From Verrucomicrobia bacterium UBA2460 (lineage in GTDB: Bacteria; Verrucomicrobiota; Verrucomicrobiia; Methylacidiphilales; Verrucolacustridaceae): a stretch of 5,289 nucleotides of DNA. This document shows, piece after piece, positions 1-5,289 of this stretch (position 1 is the stretch's first letter; the number at the start of each line of letters is the position of its first letter). Made by a program: the position numbers and the translations under genes. The stretch covers positions 1,105 through 6,393 of the forward strand of contig DDPU01000024.1 in assembly GCA_002342345.1 (NCBI GenBank), read 5' to 3'. Below the pieces are notes generated by a model. It worked only from the letters and a program-made list of their open reading frames with translations. It was not told where the DNA came from and made no database searches.

Positions 1-81
1 CGCTTAAAGGTGAGTCAGCCGTAGGCGGGCGGACAGGCCCCAGGGAGATAGCGGATAGAAGTTAACAGAACGGACGGCGAT

Positions 82-1443
82 CTAGATGCGGCCGGAGCGT
101 TGGTCGGATTCGGCCATGCGGACAGCCGCCATTTGCCGGACATGGGCGGCAAAATCGGGGAACTGTTCCAGCACGATGCCGAAGGCCGCATGGTCGATCA
201 TGGATAGGGTGCAAAAAGTCTTGGCCCGCACGTCGGCAAGACGGGGCCGACCGGGTGCCAGCAGGGAGATTTCGCCGAAGTAGTCGCCTTCGCCCAGGTT
301 GGCCACCACGCCGTGCTGGGGGTCGATCACCTCAACCTGGCCCTGATTGATCAGGTACATGACCGAACCGGGTTCGCCGTGATGGATGATGGTGTCCCCC
401 GGGGTGTAGACGACGGTGCGAAGACCGCTGACCAGGCGGTGGACCACGGCAGTCTCCGCACCCTTGAGGAGGGGGACCTTTTCGAGGATGTGGCGGTTGA
501 GAAAGAGACCGACGGAGCGCTGCAGGCTGGGGGAAAGATCCTGGACGAGGGCCTCGTGCCCATGGCCGAGGCCGGTCTGCCAAAGGTAGTCGTGGTAGGC
601 GAGGATGCGCTTTTGCAGGGCCTCGGGCATGTTCTTGTACTTCATCAGGGTGTTGAGACGGGCGATCTTGTCGTCGAAGGCGGCGCGGGTGCTGTCGGAG
701 CGGGTGAGCAGGGACGCAACGTTGGCGACGATGGTGGCGTAGAGGCCGGCCCCGATCATCAGGGAAAGCATCGTGTAGATCATCTGGGGCTCATTCTTGG
801 GAACAATGTCCCCGAAGCCGGTGGTGGAAACAGTGCTGACGGACCAGTAGAGGGCGCGGATGTAGGTGTAAGCGGGCGAAGCCGCCGCCGAAACCCCGCC
901 GACGGAAATCCACCCGCAGGCGAGCAAATGGATGATCAGGGCGATCCAAAGCAAAAACACCGTCAGGCGGCGGAGGATGAAGAACCGGGAGGGCACCCGG
1001 ACAAAATCCCGGCTGAAGGCCAGCACCCTCGCCAATCGAAGGAGGCAGAGAAAGGAAATCAGCTCGCCCCAGCTGCTGCCCTGGGGAAACCAAAGATGGG
1101 CGAAAAATCCCCAGGGAAGGGAGCCAAGCAAATCGAAGGCAAAATAGCTGCGGAAGTAGTGCTGTCGGGCCGCGGAACCGGAGAGAATCCCGTGGCTCGT
1201 GGTGACAGGCCGGAAGAACCGGCTGGCCATGTCGGCAAAGAGAAGGGCGGATCCGACCAGGTTTGCCCCGAGTTCCCATGCGTTTCGGCCGTGGAAGATG
1301 TCCAAGGCGACAACGGCGGGAACTTCCATCGCGCGAAGGACGGCCACCAGCGTGGCCGCCCAGTCCCAGGCATGCCAGAAAGCCCGGCGAGTGGATTGTT
1401 CTTCCGTCCGATCGGCGGTCGGCAGGGAATCCCCGGCGTTCAT
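82..1443 (-). CDS. Cyclic-nucleotide-gated potassium channel (6-TM, C-linker plus cNMP-binding domain)
   Basis: This 453-residue inner-membrane protein should pass K+ and be gated by cAMP or cGMP. Seen in the translation: hydrophobic segments fitting S1 (about 28-49), S2 (56-77), S3 (98-118, with FDLLGSLP as in HCN S3), an Arg-bearing S4 (128-150; R136, R139, R145, R149), S5 (157-180) and S6 (219-245). The pore helix and filter are TTGFGD at 207-212, a K+-type filter with Phe in place of the commoner Tyr. Residues 248-325 look like the helical C-linker of animal CNG/HCN/EAG channels (for example a DYLW motif near 285). Residues 325-435 form the cyclic-nucleotide-binding domain, with phosphate-binding cassette FGEISLL at 389-395, E391 as the ribose contact and R401 as the phosphate contact. 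Residue 402, usually Thr or Ser, is Leu. The full C-linker separates it from short MloK1-type channels. The ATG start leaves S1 intact; no clear Shine-Dalgarno precedes it. It lies 64 bp after the desaturase. Class is certain; ligand and gating direction are not. Confidence 0.93.
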   Translation of the reverse strand: MNAGDSLPTADRTEEQSTRRAFWHAWDWAATLVAVLRAMEVPAVVALDIFHGRNAWELGANLVGSALLFADMASRFFRPVTTSHGILSGSAARQHYFRSYFAFDLLGSLPWGFFAHLWFPQGSSWGELISFLCLLRLARVLAFSRDFVRVPSRFFILRRLTVFLLWIALIIHLLACGWISVGGVSAAASPAYTYIRALYWSVSTVSTTGFGDIVPKNEPQMIYTMLSLMIGAGLYATIVANVASLLTRSDSTRAAFDDKIARLNTLMKYKNMPEALQKRILAYHDYLWQTGLGHGHEALVQDLSPSLQRSVGLFLNRHILEKVPLLKGAETAVVHRLVSGLRTVVYTPGDTIIHHGEPGSVMYLINQGQVEVIDPQHGVVANLGEGDYFGEISLLAPGRPRLADVRAKTFCTLSMIDHAAFGIVLEQFPDFAAHVRQMAAVRMAESDQRSGRI

Positions 1444-1507
1444 GGCGGAAGCATGAGCACGGAAAAAAAGAAACCCAAGCAGATCCGCCGGCCGGAGGGC
1501 AGGGCGG

Positions 1508-2458
1508 TTAATCGCGCTGTTCGGCGGGAATGGGGAGGATGACGGGATCCGGCGTGGGATCGGGCTCGGAGCGGAGACGGGCCTCGATGCGCTTGCGGGA
1601 AATGAGGACGACGTCCTTCACCAGGCCGACCTTCTCAAACAACCAGATGGCCCAGGCGGAGGGATCGGGCTGTTTCCAGCTCATGCCGTGGCGGGCGGAG
1701 CGGGGGAAGGCGTGGTGGTTGTTGTGCCAGCCTTCTCCCATGGCGAGAATGCCGAAGAGGAAGTTGTTGCGGCTCTCGTCGGTTGTTTCGAACTGGCGGC
1801 TCCCGAAGGTGTGGCAGATGGAGTTCACCGCCCAGGTGATGTGCTGGTTGAAGAAGAGACGGACGAACCCGCCCCAGATCAGGCCGGTGAGGGCGCCGAA
1901 CCAGGCGGAGTGGCCCATGAGCTGGGCTGCTCCGGCGCCGATGAGGGCGGGGAGGGCGAGGCCGGCAAAGACCCAAAGCCAGAAGGTGTTGTGGACGAAA
2001 ACAATAATGGGATCTTTCAGCATCGCACCGGCGTATTTTTGAATGTCGGGCTTGAAGTCGTTGAGGATCCAACCGACGTGGGCGTGCCAGAGGCTCTTCA
2101 GCGGAGAGTGGGGATCGCCTTCCTCGTCCGAGTTGGCGTGATGCTGGGTGTGGGTGGCGGCCCAGTGAAGGGCGGGGCCCTGCATGGCCATGGAACCGGA
2201 AATGAGAAGAAGGGTTTTCAGCCAAGGCTGGGCCTGAAAGGCCTTGTGGGTCAGCATGCGGTGAAAGCCGAGGGTGATGCCGAAGCCGCAGATGGCGTAC
2301 ATTACCAGGAGCAGGGTAAGATCCACCCAGTTCACCCACTGGTTCCAAAGAAGGAAGACGGCGCTGATGACCCCGAAGATGGGAAGCCAGACCAAGGCCA
2401 AAAGGATGATTTTCGTCAGGGGTGTGGTTGCGTGGGCGTGAGTGATGGATGTGCTCAA
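1508..2458 (-). CDS. Membrane fatty acid desaturase, acyl-CoA/acyl-lipid delta-9 type
   Basis: This 316-residue di-iron membrane enzyme inserts a cis double bond into a fatty acyl chain, most likely at delta-9, using O2 and reducing equivalents. The three histidine boxes are complete: HRMLTH at 66-71, HTQHH at 103-107 and HNNHH at 245-249. The additional ligand region known from stearoyl-CoA desaturases is also present (N212 and H216 in VNSICHTFG). Hydrophobic segments lie around 16-38, 46-64, 82-98, 151-175 and 186-204, as expected for this fold. The length is normal for bacterial members. The start is a TTG codon: the frame stays open upstream to a TAA near 2570, but holds no ATG or GTG, while the first internal Met (53) would remove helix 1. 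No Shine-Dalgarno precedes the TTG. The acyl carrier (CoA, ACP or lipid) and exact regiospecificity cannot be read from sequence. It follows a 155-bp spacer and so probably has its own promoter; the channel gene may be cotranscribed behind it. Confidence 0.94.
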   Translation of the reverse strand: MSTSITHAHATTPLTKIILLALVWLPIFGVISAVFLLWNQWVNWVDLTLLLVMYAICGFGITLGFHRMLTHKAFQAQPWLKTLLLISGSMAMQGPALHWAATHTQHHANSDEEGDPHSPLKSLWHAHVGWILNDFKPDIQKYAGAMLKDPIIVFVHNTFWLWVFAGLALPALIGAGAAQLMGHSAWFGALTGLIWGGFVRLFFNQHITWAVNSICHTFGSRQFETTDESRNNFLFGILAMGEGWHNNHHAFPRSARHGMSWKQPDPSAWAIWLFEKVGLVKDVVLISRKRIEARLRSEPDPTPDPVILPIPAEQRD

Positions 2459-2467
2459 GCTGTTAGT

Positions 2468-2498
2468 TTCGCTTATATGCCCAAGGGGGGCAAGCGAA
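2468..2498. repeat. Bulged inverted repeat just upstream of the desaturase start
   Basis: Arms TTCGCTT (2468-2474) and AAGCGAA (2492-2498) are perfect 7-bp complements. Inside them GCCC (2479-2482) pairs with GGGC (2488-2491), giving an 11-bp stem with a 4-base bulge (ATAT, 2475-2478) and a 5-base loop. The arm ends 9 nt before the TTG start. No T-run follows on either strand, so it does not look like an intrinsic terminator. An operator or an mRNA hairpin near the start codon fits better. Confidence 0.6.
2473..2478 (-). promoter_or_regulatory. Possible -10 element (TATAAG) for the desaturase gene
   Basis: Read on the minus strand, TATAAG lies 14 nt before the TTG start. If it is a sigma-70 -10 box, transcription would start only a few bases before the start codon, giving an almost leaderless mRNA, which would agree with the missing Shine-Dalgarno. 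No good -35 hexamer sits 16-18 bp upstream (about ACTTCG), so the call is weak. It overlaps the inverted repeat, so a repressor bound there could block it. Confidence 0.25.
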
Positions 2499-2564
2499 GT
2501 CCGAAGATTTCTTGGAATTGTTGCAAAGCAATCACGGGTAAAGAGTAACGGGTGGCGGCTGCTC

Positions 2565-2588
2565 GTTTATGTTTAAGTTTACGTTTAC
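2565..2588. repeat. Four tandem GTTTAN hexamers in the intergenic spacer
   Basis: On the plus strand four adjacent 6-base units follow the pattern GTTTA-N, with N being T, A, C and C in order. The array lies in the AT-rich spacer between the membrane-protein stop and the desaturase start. The repeat is seen directly; its role is unknown. It could be a factor-binding cluster, a flexible or bent segment, or a copy of a dispersed intergenic repeat. Confidence 0.8.
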
Positions 2589-2613
2589 GAAAATGCGGAG
2601 TTGAAAGTTTGGA

Positions 2614-2904
2614 TTAACGGCGGGGGGGGTGGCGCATGACGGTGAAGAAGAAGATCAATTCCAGGCCGTAGATCAGAGCAAGGACACCAAGAAAGACGTC
2701 GAAGCGGGCGAGGGGAAGGCTGGTGAATCCGCGGAGGAGGGCGTAGCCGAGAAGCGGCACCCCGAGCATTTTGGTGGAAAGGAGCAGGCGGGGTTTCAAC
2801 TCCCGGTATTTGGGGTGAAGGATGGAAAGGGCGAGGGTGAGGGCCACCGAACCGATCACGATGAGGAGTAGGAGAACCAGCGAGATCTCCTCGGCAGGTT
2901 GCAT
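2614..2904 (-). CDS. Small three-helix integral membrane protein, unknown function
   Basis: I do not recognise this 96-residue protein. It has three strongly hydrophobic segments: about 8-29 (rich in Leu, Ile and Val), 45-60 and 68-90. The short N-terminus is acidic (AEE), the loop after helix 1 is basic (KYRELKPR) and the C-terminus is basic (RHPPRR). By the positive-inside rule this suggests an outside N-terminus and a cytoplasmic C-terminus. There is no signal-peptidase site, cysteine or catalytic-looking motif. The ATG begins 1 bp after the TGA of the kinase gene (TGAGATG), with no Shine-Dalgarno, so translation is probably coupled and this is the last gene of the accC-thiE-kinase operon. 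Its final codons run through a G8 tract on the plus strand (2622-2629). That the gene is real is supported by the coherent helical pattern and tight spacing; any function would be a guess. Confidence 0.75.
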   Translation of the reverse strand: MQPAEEISLVLLLLIVIGSVALTLALSILHPKYRELKPRLLLSTKMLGVPLLGYALLRGFTSLPLARFDVFLGVLALIYGLELIFFFTVMRHPPRR

Positions 2905-2905
2905 C

Positions 2906-3811
2906 TCAGGGGGCCGGATTGATGAGGCGCAGAAGCTCCTGCCGGCGGCGGCTCAGTTCCTTTTCGGAAAGGGAGGCGAGGCGGTGCAGGCTGAAATCCT
3001 CCACGGTGAAGGAGGCGAGGACGGTGCCCTCGATGACGCCCTTGGCGAGGGTGGGGAGATCAACGCCTTTCTGTCCGGCCAGATATCCGGCGAGGCCGCC
3101 GGCGAAGGTGTCGCCCGCGCCGGTGGGATCAAGAACCTGTTCCAGGGGAATGGCCGGGGCCGCAAAGGCGCCTTCCGGGCCGGCGAGGAAGCAGCCGTGT
3201 TCCCCTTTTTTGATGGCGACGTATTTCGGGCCGCGTTCGCGGAGCCAGCGGGAGGCCTTGAGGAGGTTGGGCTCGTCGGCGAGCTGCCTGGCCTCGGAGT
3301 CATTGAGAATGAGAAGATCGATCCGGCCAAGGAGCTCGAGCAGGCGGGGGCGGGCGGTGTTGATCCAGAGATCCATGGTGTCGGCGATGACGAAGCCGGG
3401 CTTCTCCATCTGGTCGAGGACGGAGTGTTGCAGGTCGGGCGTGAGGTTCCCGAGCATGGCGAAAGGAAGCTTTCTCAGGCCGGCGGGAAGGACGGGTTGG
3501 AAATCGGCGAGGACGTTGAGCTCGGTGGAGATGGTCCGGCGGTTGTTCATGTTTTCCTCGTAGACGCCGTGCCAGCGGAAGGTCTTTCCGGAGGTGACCT
3601 GGAGGCCGGACAGGTCGATGCCGCGCTTTTCCCAGACGGCCCGGTGGTGGGCGGGGAAATCCTGGCCGACGACGCTGACCAGGCTGACGGGGGCGTGGAA
3701 GCTGGCGGCGAGCCCGGCAAAGGAGGCGGAGCCACCGAGGAGGTCGGAGCGTTCCCCGTGCGGGGTTTCCACCCGGTCGATGCCCACGGTACCGACAACG
3801 AGGACGCTCAT
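2906..3811 (-). CDS. PfkB/ribokinase-family carbohydrate or nucleoside kinase
   Basis: This 301-residue soluble kinase transfers the ATP gamma-phosphate to a sugar, nucleoside or related alcohol. The N-terminus starts with the typical first beta strand (MSVLVVGTVGIDRV). The glycine-rich PfkB signature 1 is at about 26-38 (GGSASFAGLA), NDSEARQL lies at 170-177 (the conserved N-x-x-E region), KKGEHG at 201-206, and signature 2 DPTGAGDTFAGG at 228-239, with catalytic base D234 and the GAGD anion hole. Length is normal for the family. The frame is open upstream to an ATG at 4213, but that stretch only shadows thiE. The chosen ATG at 3811 opens the family domain, overlaps the thiE stop by 4 bp (ATGA), and has a GAAGGAAG ribosome site 10 nt upstream. 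It is not ThiD-like in its motifs, despite following thiE. The substrate cannot be assigned: ribokinase-, adenosine kinase- and sugar kinase-like proteins share these signatures. Confidence 0.92.
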   Translation of the reverse strand: MSVLVVGTVGIDRVETPHGERSDLLGGSASFAGLAASFHAPVSLVSVVGQDFPAHHRAVWEKRGIDLSGLQVTSGKTFRWHGVYEENMNNRRTISTELNVLADFQPVLPAGLRKLPFAMLGNLTPDLQHSVLDQMEKPGFVIADTMDLWINTARPRLLELLGRIDLLILNDSEARQLADEPNLLKASRWLRERGPKYVAIKKGEHGCFLAGPEGAFAAPAIPLEQVLDPTGAGDTFAGGLAGYLAGQKGVDLPTLAKGVIEGTVLASFTVEDFSLHRLASLSEKELSRRRQELLRLINPAP

Positions 3812-4494
3812 GAGGGAACAGCTTCCTTCACGGAGGAGGCGGAGCCAAGCCGGGAAAGAATCTCCCGGGCGGCCGAGGCGGGATCCTTGGAGAGAAGCAG
3901 GTGGGATACGACGCAGACGCGTTGCGCGCCTTGGCGGGCGGCCCCGGTGACCCGATCGGGATTCAGGCCGCCGATGCAAAAGAACGGGACGGTGATTCTG
4001 CCGGTGATCTCCCGGATTTTTTCCGGGCCAATCGGCGGATATTCCGGCTTGGTCCCGGTGGCGTGGAGGGGGCCGAAGCCGAGGTAGTCGGCGCCAACGG
4101 CTTGGCCGGCCACGGCTTGGCAGGGGGAATGCGTGGAGAGGCCGAGAATCGCCGAAGATCCGAGCATTTTCCTGGCTTCGGGGATGCCGAGGTCGTCCTG
4201 GCCGAGGTGGCAACCGGCGGCGCCGGAGGGAGCCACGAGGTCGGGATAGTCATTCAGGATCAGCGGGAGGCCAAGTTGGGCCAGCACCGGGGCGAGGATG
4301 CGGGCGTGGGTGAGGATTTCCCCCTGGGAAAGGGTTTTGGCGCGGATCTGGAAGATGCCGGCGCCACCGGCGGCAAGCTGCCGGGCGAGGTCGGGCCAAC
4401 GGGCGGGTGGGGCGTAGGCGGCGTCGAGGATGGCGTACAGCCGGGCGTTTTGGAGGGCGGTGTGGGCGGCTCCGGGATCGAGGGCCGGCCGCAT
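3808..4494 (-). CDS. thiE: Thiamine-phosphate synthase (thiamine-phosphate pyrophosphorylase)
   Basis: This 228-residue cytoplasmic TIM-barrel enzyme joins HMP-pyrophosphate to the thiazole phosphate, giving thiamine phosphate and pyrophosphate. Family motifs occur in order: QIRAK at 49-53 (pyrophosphate-binding Arg and Lys), ILND at 79-82 and HLGQDD at 96-101 (D82 and D101 match the Mg2+ ligands), GLSTH at 118-122, ADYLGFGPLHATGTK at 135-149 (T146, T148, K149) and the phosphate-binding IGGLNPD at 174-180. VVS at 195-197 matches the conserved C-terminal serine. All catalytic positions I know of are kept. The mild oddities are His-Ala where Phe-Pro is common before T146, and a Cys at 194 in the last strand. 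The N-terminus has about 17 residues before the first strand. The ATG lies 3 bp after the accC stop and the TGA overlaps the kinase start, so it is mid-operon. No TPP riboswitch can be seen, as the operon start is outside the window. Confidence 0.95.
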   Translation of the reverse strand: MRPALDPGAAHTALQNARLYAILDAAYAPPARWPDLARQLAAGGAGIFQIRAKTLSQGEILTHARILAPVLAQLGLPLILNDYPDLVAPSGAAGCHLGQDDLGIPEARKMLGSSAILGLSTHSPCQAVAGQAVGADYLGFGPLHATGTKPEYPPIGPEKIREITGRITVPFFCIGGLNPDRVTGAARQGAQRVCVVSHLLLSKDPASAAREILSRLGSASSVKEAVPS

Positions 4495-4497
4495 GAC

Positions 4498-5289
4498 TCA
4501 GCGCTGGTTGGCCTCCACCTTCTTCTCGAAAAAGCGCTCGAGGAAGTGGGTGGAGTATTTGCCGCGGCGAAAGTCCTGGTCGCGGACGATGCGCTGGCCG
4601 AGCGGGATGGTGGTTTTGACCCCGCGGACGATGGTCTCGTCGAGGGCGCGTTGCATGCGTGCGATCGCGGTGGGGCGGTCCGGGCCGACGGCGATGAGCT
4701 TGCCGATCATCGAATCGTAAAACGGCGGGATGGAGTAGCCGCCGTACATGTGGGAATCCATGCGGATGCCGATTCCTCCGGGCGGGTAGTAGAGGCTGAT
4801 GGTGCCTGGGCAGGGGCGGAAATCGTTGGCGGGATCCTCGGCGTTGATCCGGAACTCGATGGCATGCCGCTGGGGCCGCAGGTTCTCGAATTCCGGGGGA
4901 ATCCGTTCCCCGGCGGCGATCTTGATCTGTTCCTTGACCAGGTCGATGCCGTAGACCTCCTCGGTCACGGGGTGCTCCACCTGGATGCGGGTGTTCATTT
5001 CGAGGAAGTAGTAGTTGCCCTTGCCGTCGACAAGGAACTCCATGGTGCCGGCGTTTTCGTAGTGGACGGCCTCGGCCAGCTTGATGGCGGCGCGGCCCAT
5101 GCGCTTGCGGAGATCCCCGTCGATCAGCGGGGAGGGGGCCTCTTCGAGGAGTTTCTGGTGCCGGCGCTGGATGGAGCAGTCGCGTTCACCGAGGTGAACG
5201 ATCTTGCCGCGGCTGTCACCGAGGATCTGGAACTCGATGTGGTGGGGTTCCTCGATGAATTTCTCCAGGTAGACATCCGGATTGCCGAA
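4498..5289 (-). CDS. accC: Acetyl-CoA carboxylase, biotin carboxylase subunit (5' end beyond window)
   Basis: The gene runs off the right edge. The 263 visible residues are the C-terminal part of a protein of about 450, beginning [11 protein letters not shown] and matching E. coli AccC from about residue 193, so roughly 190 N-terminal residues are missing. The enzyme carboxylates biotin on the AccB carrier with ATP and bicarbonate, the first step of malonyl-CoA formation. Visible active-site residues in fragment numbering: K46 in RRHQK (E. coli K238), E84 (E276), E97, N99 and R101 in EMNTR (E288, N290, R292) and R147 in FRINAED (R338). The biotin carboxylase C-terminal domain ends normally, with DSMIGKL at 192-198. 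An in-frame Met at 5100 is internal, not a start. Similar carboxylases (pyruvate or propionyl-CoA carboxylase subunits) share these motifs, but the compact end without an attached domain favours AccC. accB often lies just upstream in other bacteria, which would be outside this window. Confidence 0.93.
   Translation of the reverse strand, partial: FGNPDVYLEKFIEEPHHIEFQILGDSRGKIVHLGERDCSIQRRHQKLLEEAPSPLIDGDLRKRMGRAAIKLAEAVHYENAGTMEFLVDGKGNYYFLEMNTRIQVEHPVTEEVYGIDLVKEQIKIAAGERIPPEFENLRPQRHAIEFRINAEDPANDFRPCPGTISLYYPPGGIGIRMDSHMYGGYSIPPFYDSMIGKLIAVGPDRPTAIARMQRALDETIVRGVKTTIPLGQRIVRDQDFRRGKYSTHFLERFFEKKVEANQR

Noticed and set aside
1..81. Search for a terminator, tRNA or small gene downstream of the channel
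   Set aside because: Only a 4-bp GC hairpin without a T-run was found; no cloverleaf or coding pattern.
1463..1496. Possible intrinsic terminator between the desaturase and the channel (short GC palindrome at 1484-1496, A7 tract at 1463-1469 on the plus strand)
   Set aside because: The stem is only 4 bp and the T-run on the transcribed strand begins more than 10 nt after it, so it is too weak to call; the two genes may still be cotranscribed.
313..1542. A 409-codon open frame on the plus strand opposite the channel gene
   Set aside because: It is antisense to a gene with clear domains, is rich in Gly, Glu, Pro and Arg, and shows no recognisable motif; a normal by-product of high GC content.
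1688..2548. A 286-codon open frame on the plus strand opposite the desaturase
   Set aside because: It is antisense to the histidine-box gene, with Val/Gly/Glu-rich composition and no domain.
2622..2629. G8 homopolymer as a phase-variation tract
   Set aside because: It lies in the last few codons of the small membrane protein, where slippage would change only the tail; more likely ordinary Pro codons in a GC-rich gene.
2822..4087. A 421-codon open frame on the plus strand opposite the kinase and thiE
   Set aside because: It crosses several well-supported minus-strand genes and has low-complexity Gly/Glu/Ala composition; treated as a shadow.
3812..4213. N-terminal extension of the kinase up to an ATG at 4213
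   Set aside because: The extra 134 residues are Arg/Pro-rich, lie within thiE in another frame and resemble no kinase domain; the ATG at 3811 begins the family fold and has a ribosome site.

Overview
The window is a compact piece of bacterial chromosome with high GC content. All six genes I can support lie on the minus strand, so the reading order runs from right (5289) to left (1). No RNA gene, insertion sequence, phage gene or CRISPR array was seen. The gene content and weak Shine-Dalgarno usage fit a Gram-negative-type environmental bacterium. My tentative guess is the Verrucomicrobiota or a relative, but this rests on general impression and no marker in the window proves it.

Right half (5289 to 2614): a tight operon. 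It begins with the C-terminal part of biotin carboxylase (AccC, cut by the window edge). Next come thiamine-phosphate synthase (ThiE, 3-bp gap), a PfkB/ribokinase-family kinase (4-bp ATGA overlap) and a 96-residue three-helix membrane protein of unknown function (1-bp gap). This spacing predicts one mRNA with translational coupling. AccC supplies malonyl-CoA for fatty acid synthesis and ThiE makes thiamine phosphate. The kinase substrate is unknown.

Middle (2613 to 2459): a 155-bp intergenic region, visibly more AT-rich than the genes. It carries four tandem GTTTAN hexamers and a bulged inverted repeat immediately before the next gene, with a possible -10 box inside the repeat. It is the only obvious regulatory spacer in the window.

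Left half (2458 to 82): an acyl-lipid/acyl-CoA delta-9-type membrane fatty acid desaturase with all its histidine boxes and a probable TTG start. After a 64-bp gap comes a six-helix cyclic-nucleotide-gated potassium channel whose C-linker and binding domain resemble eukaryotic CNG/HCN/EAG channels. Positions 1-81, downstream of the channel, show no gene, convincing terminator or repeat.

The window shows a loose membrane-lipid theme (AccC, desaturase, membrane proteins). I see no strong evidence for an undescribed multi-gene system. The best points for follow-up are the eukaryote-like channel with its unusual binding cassette, the desaturase control region, and the unassigned kinase and small membrane protein attached to accC-thiE.
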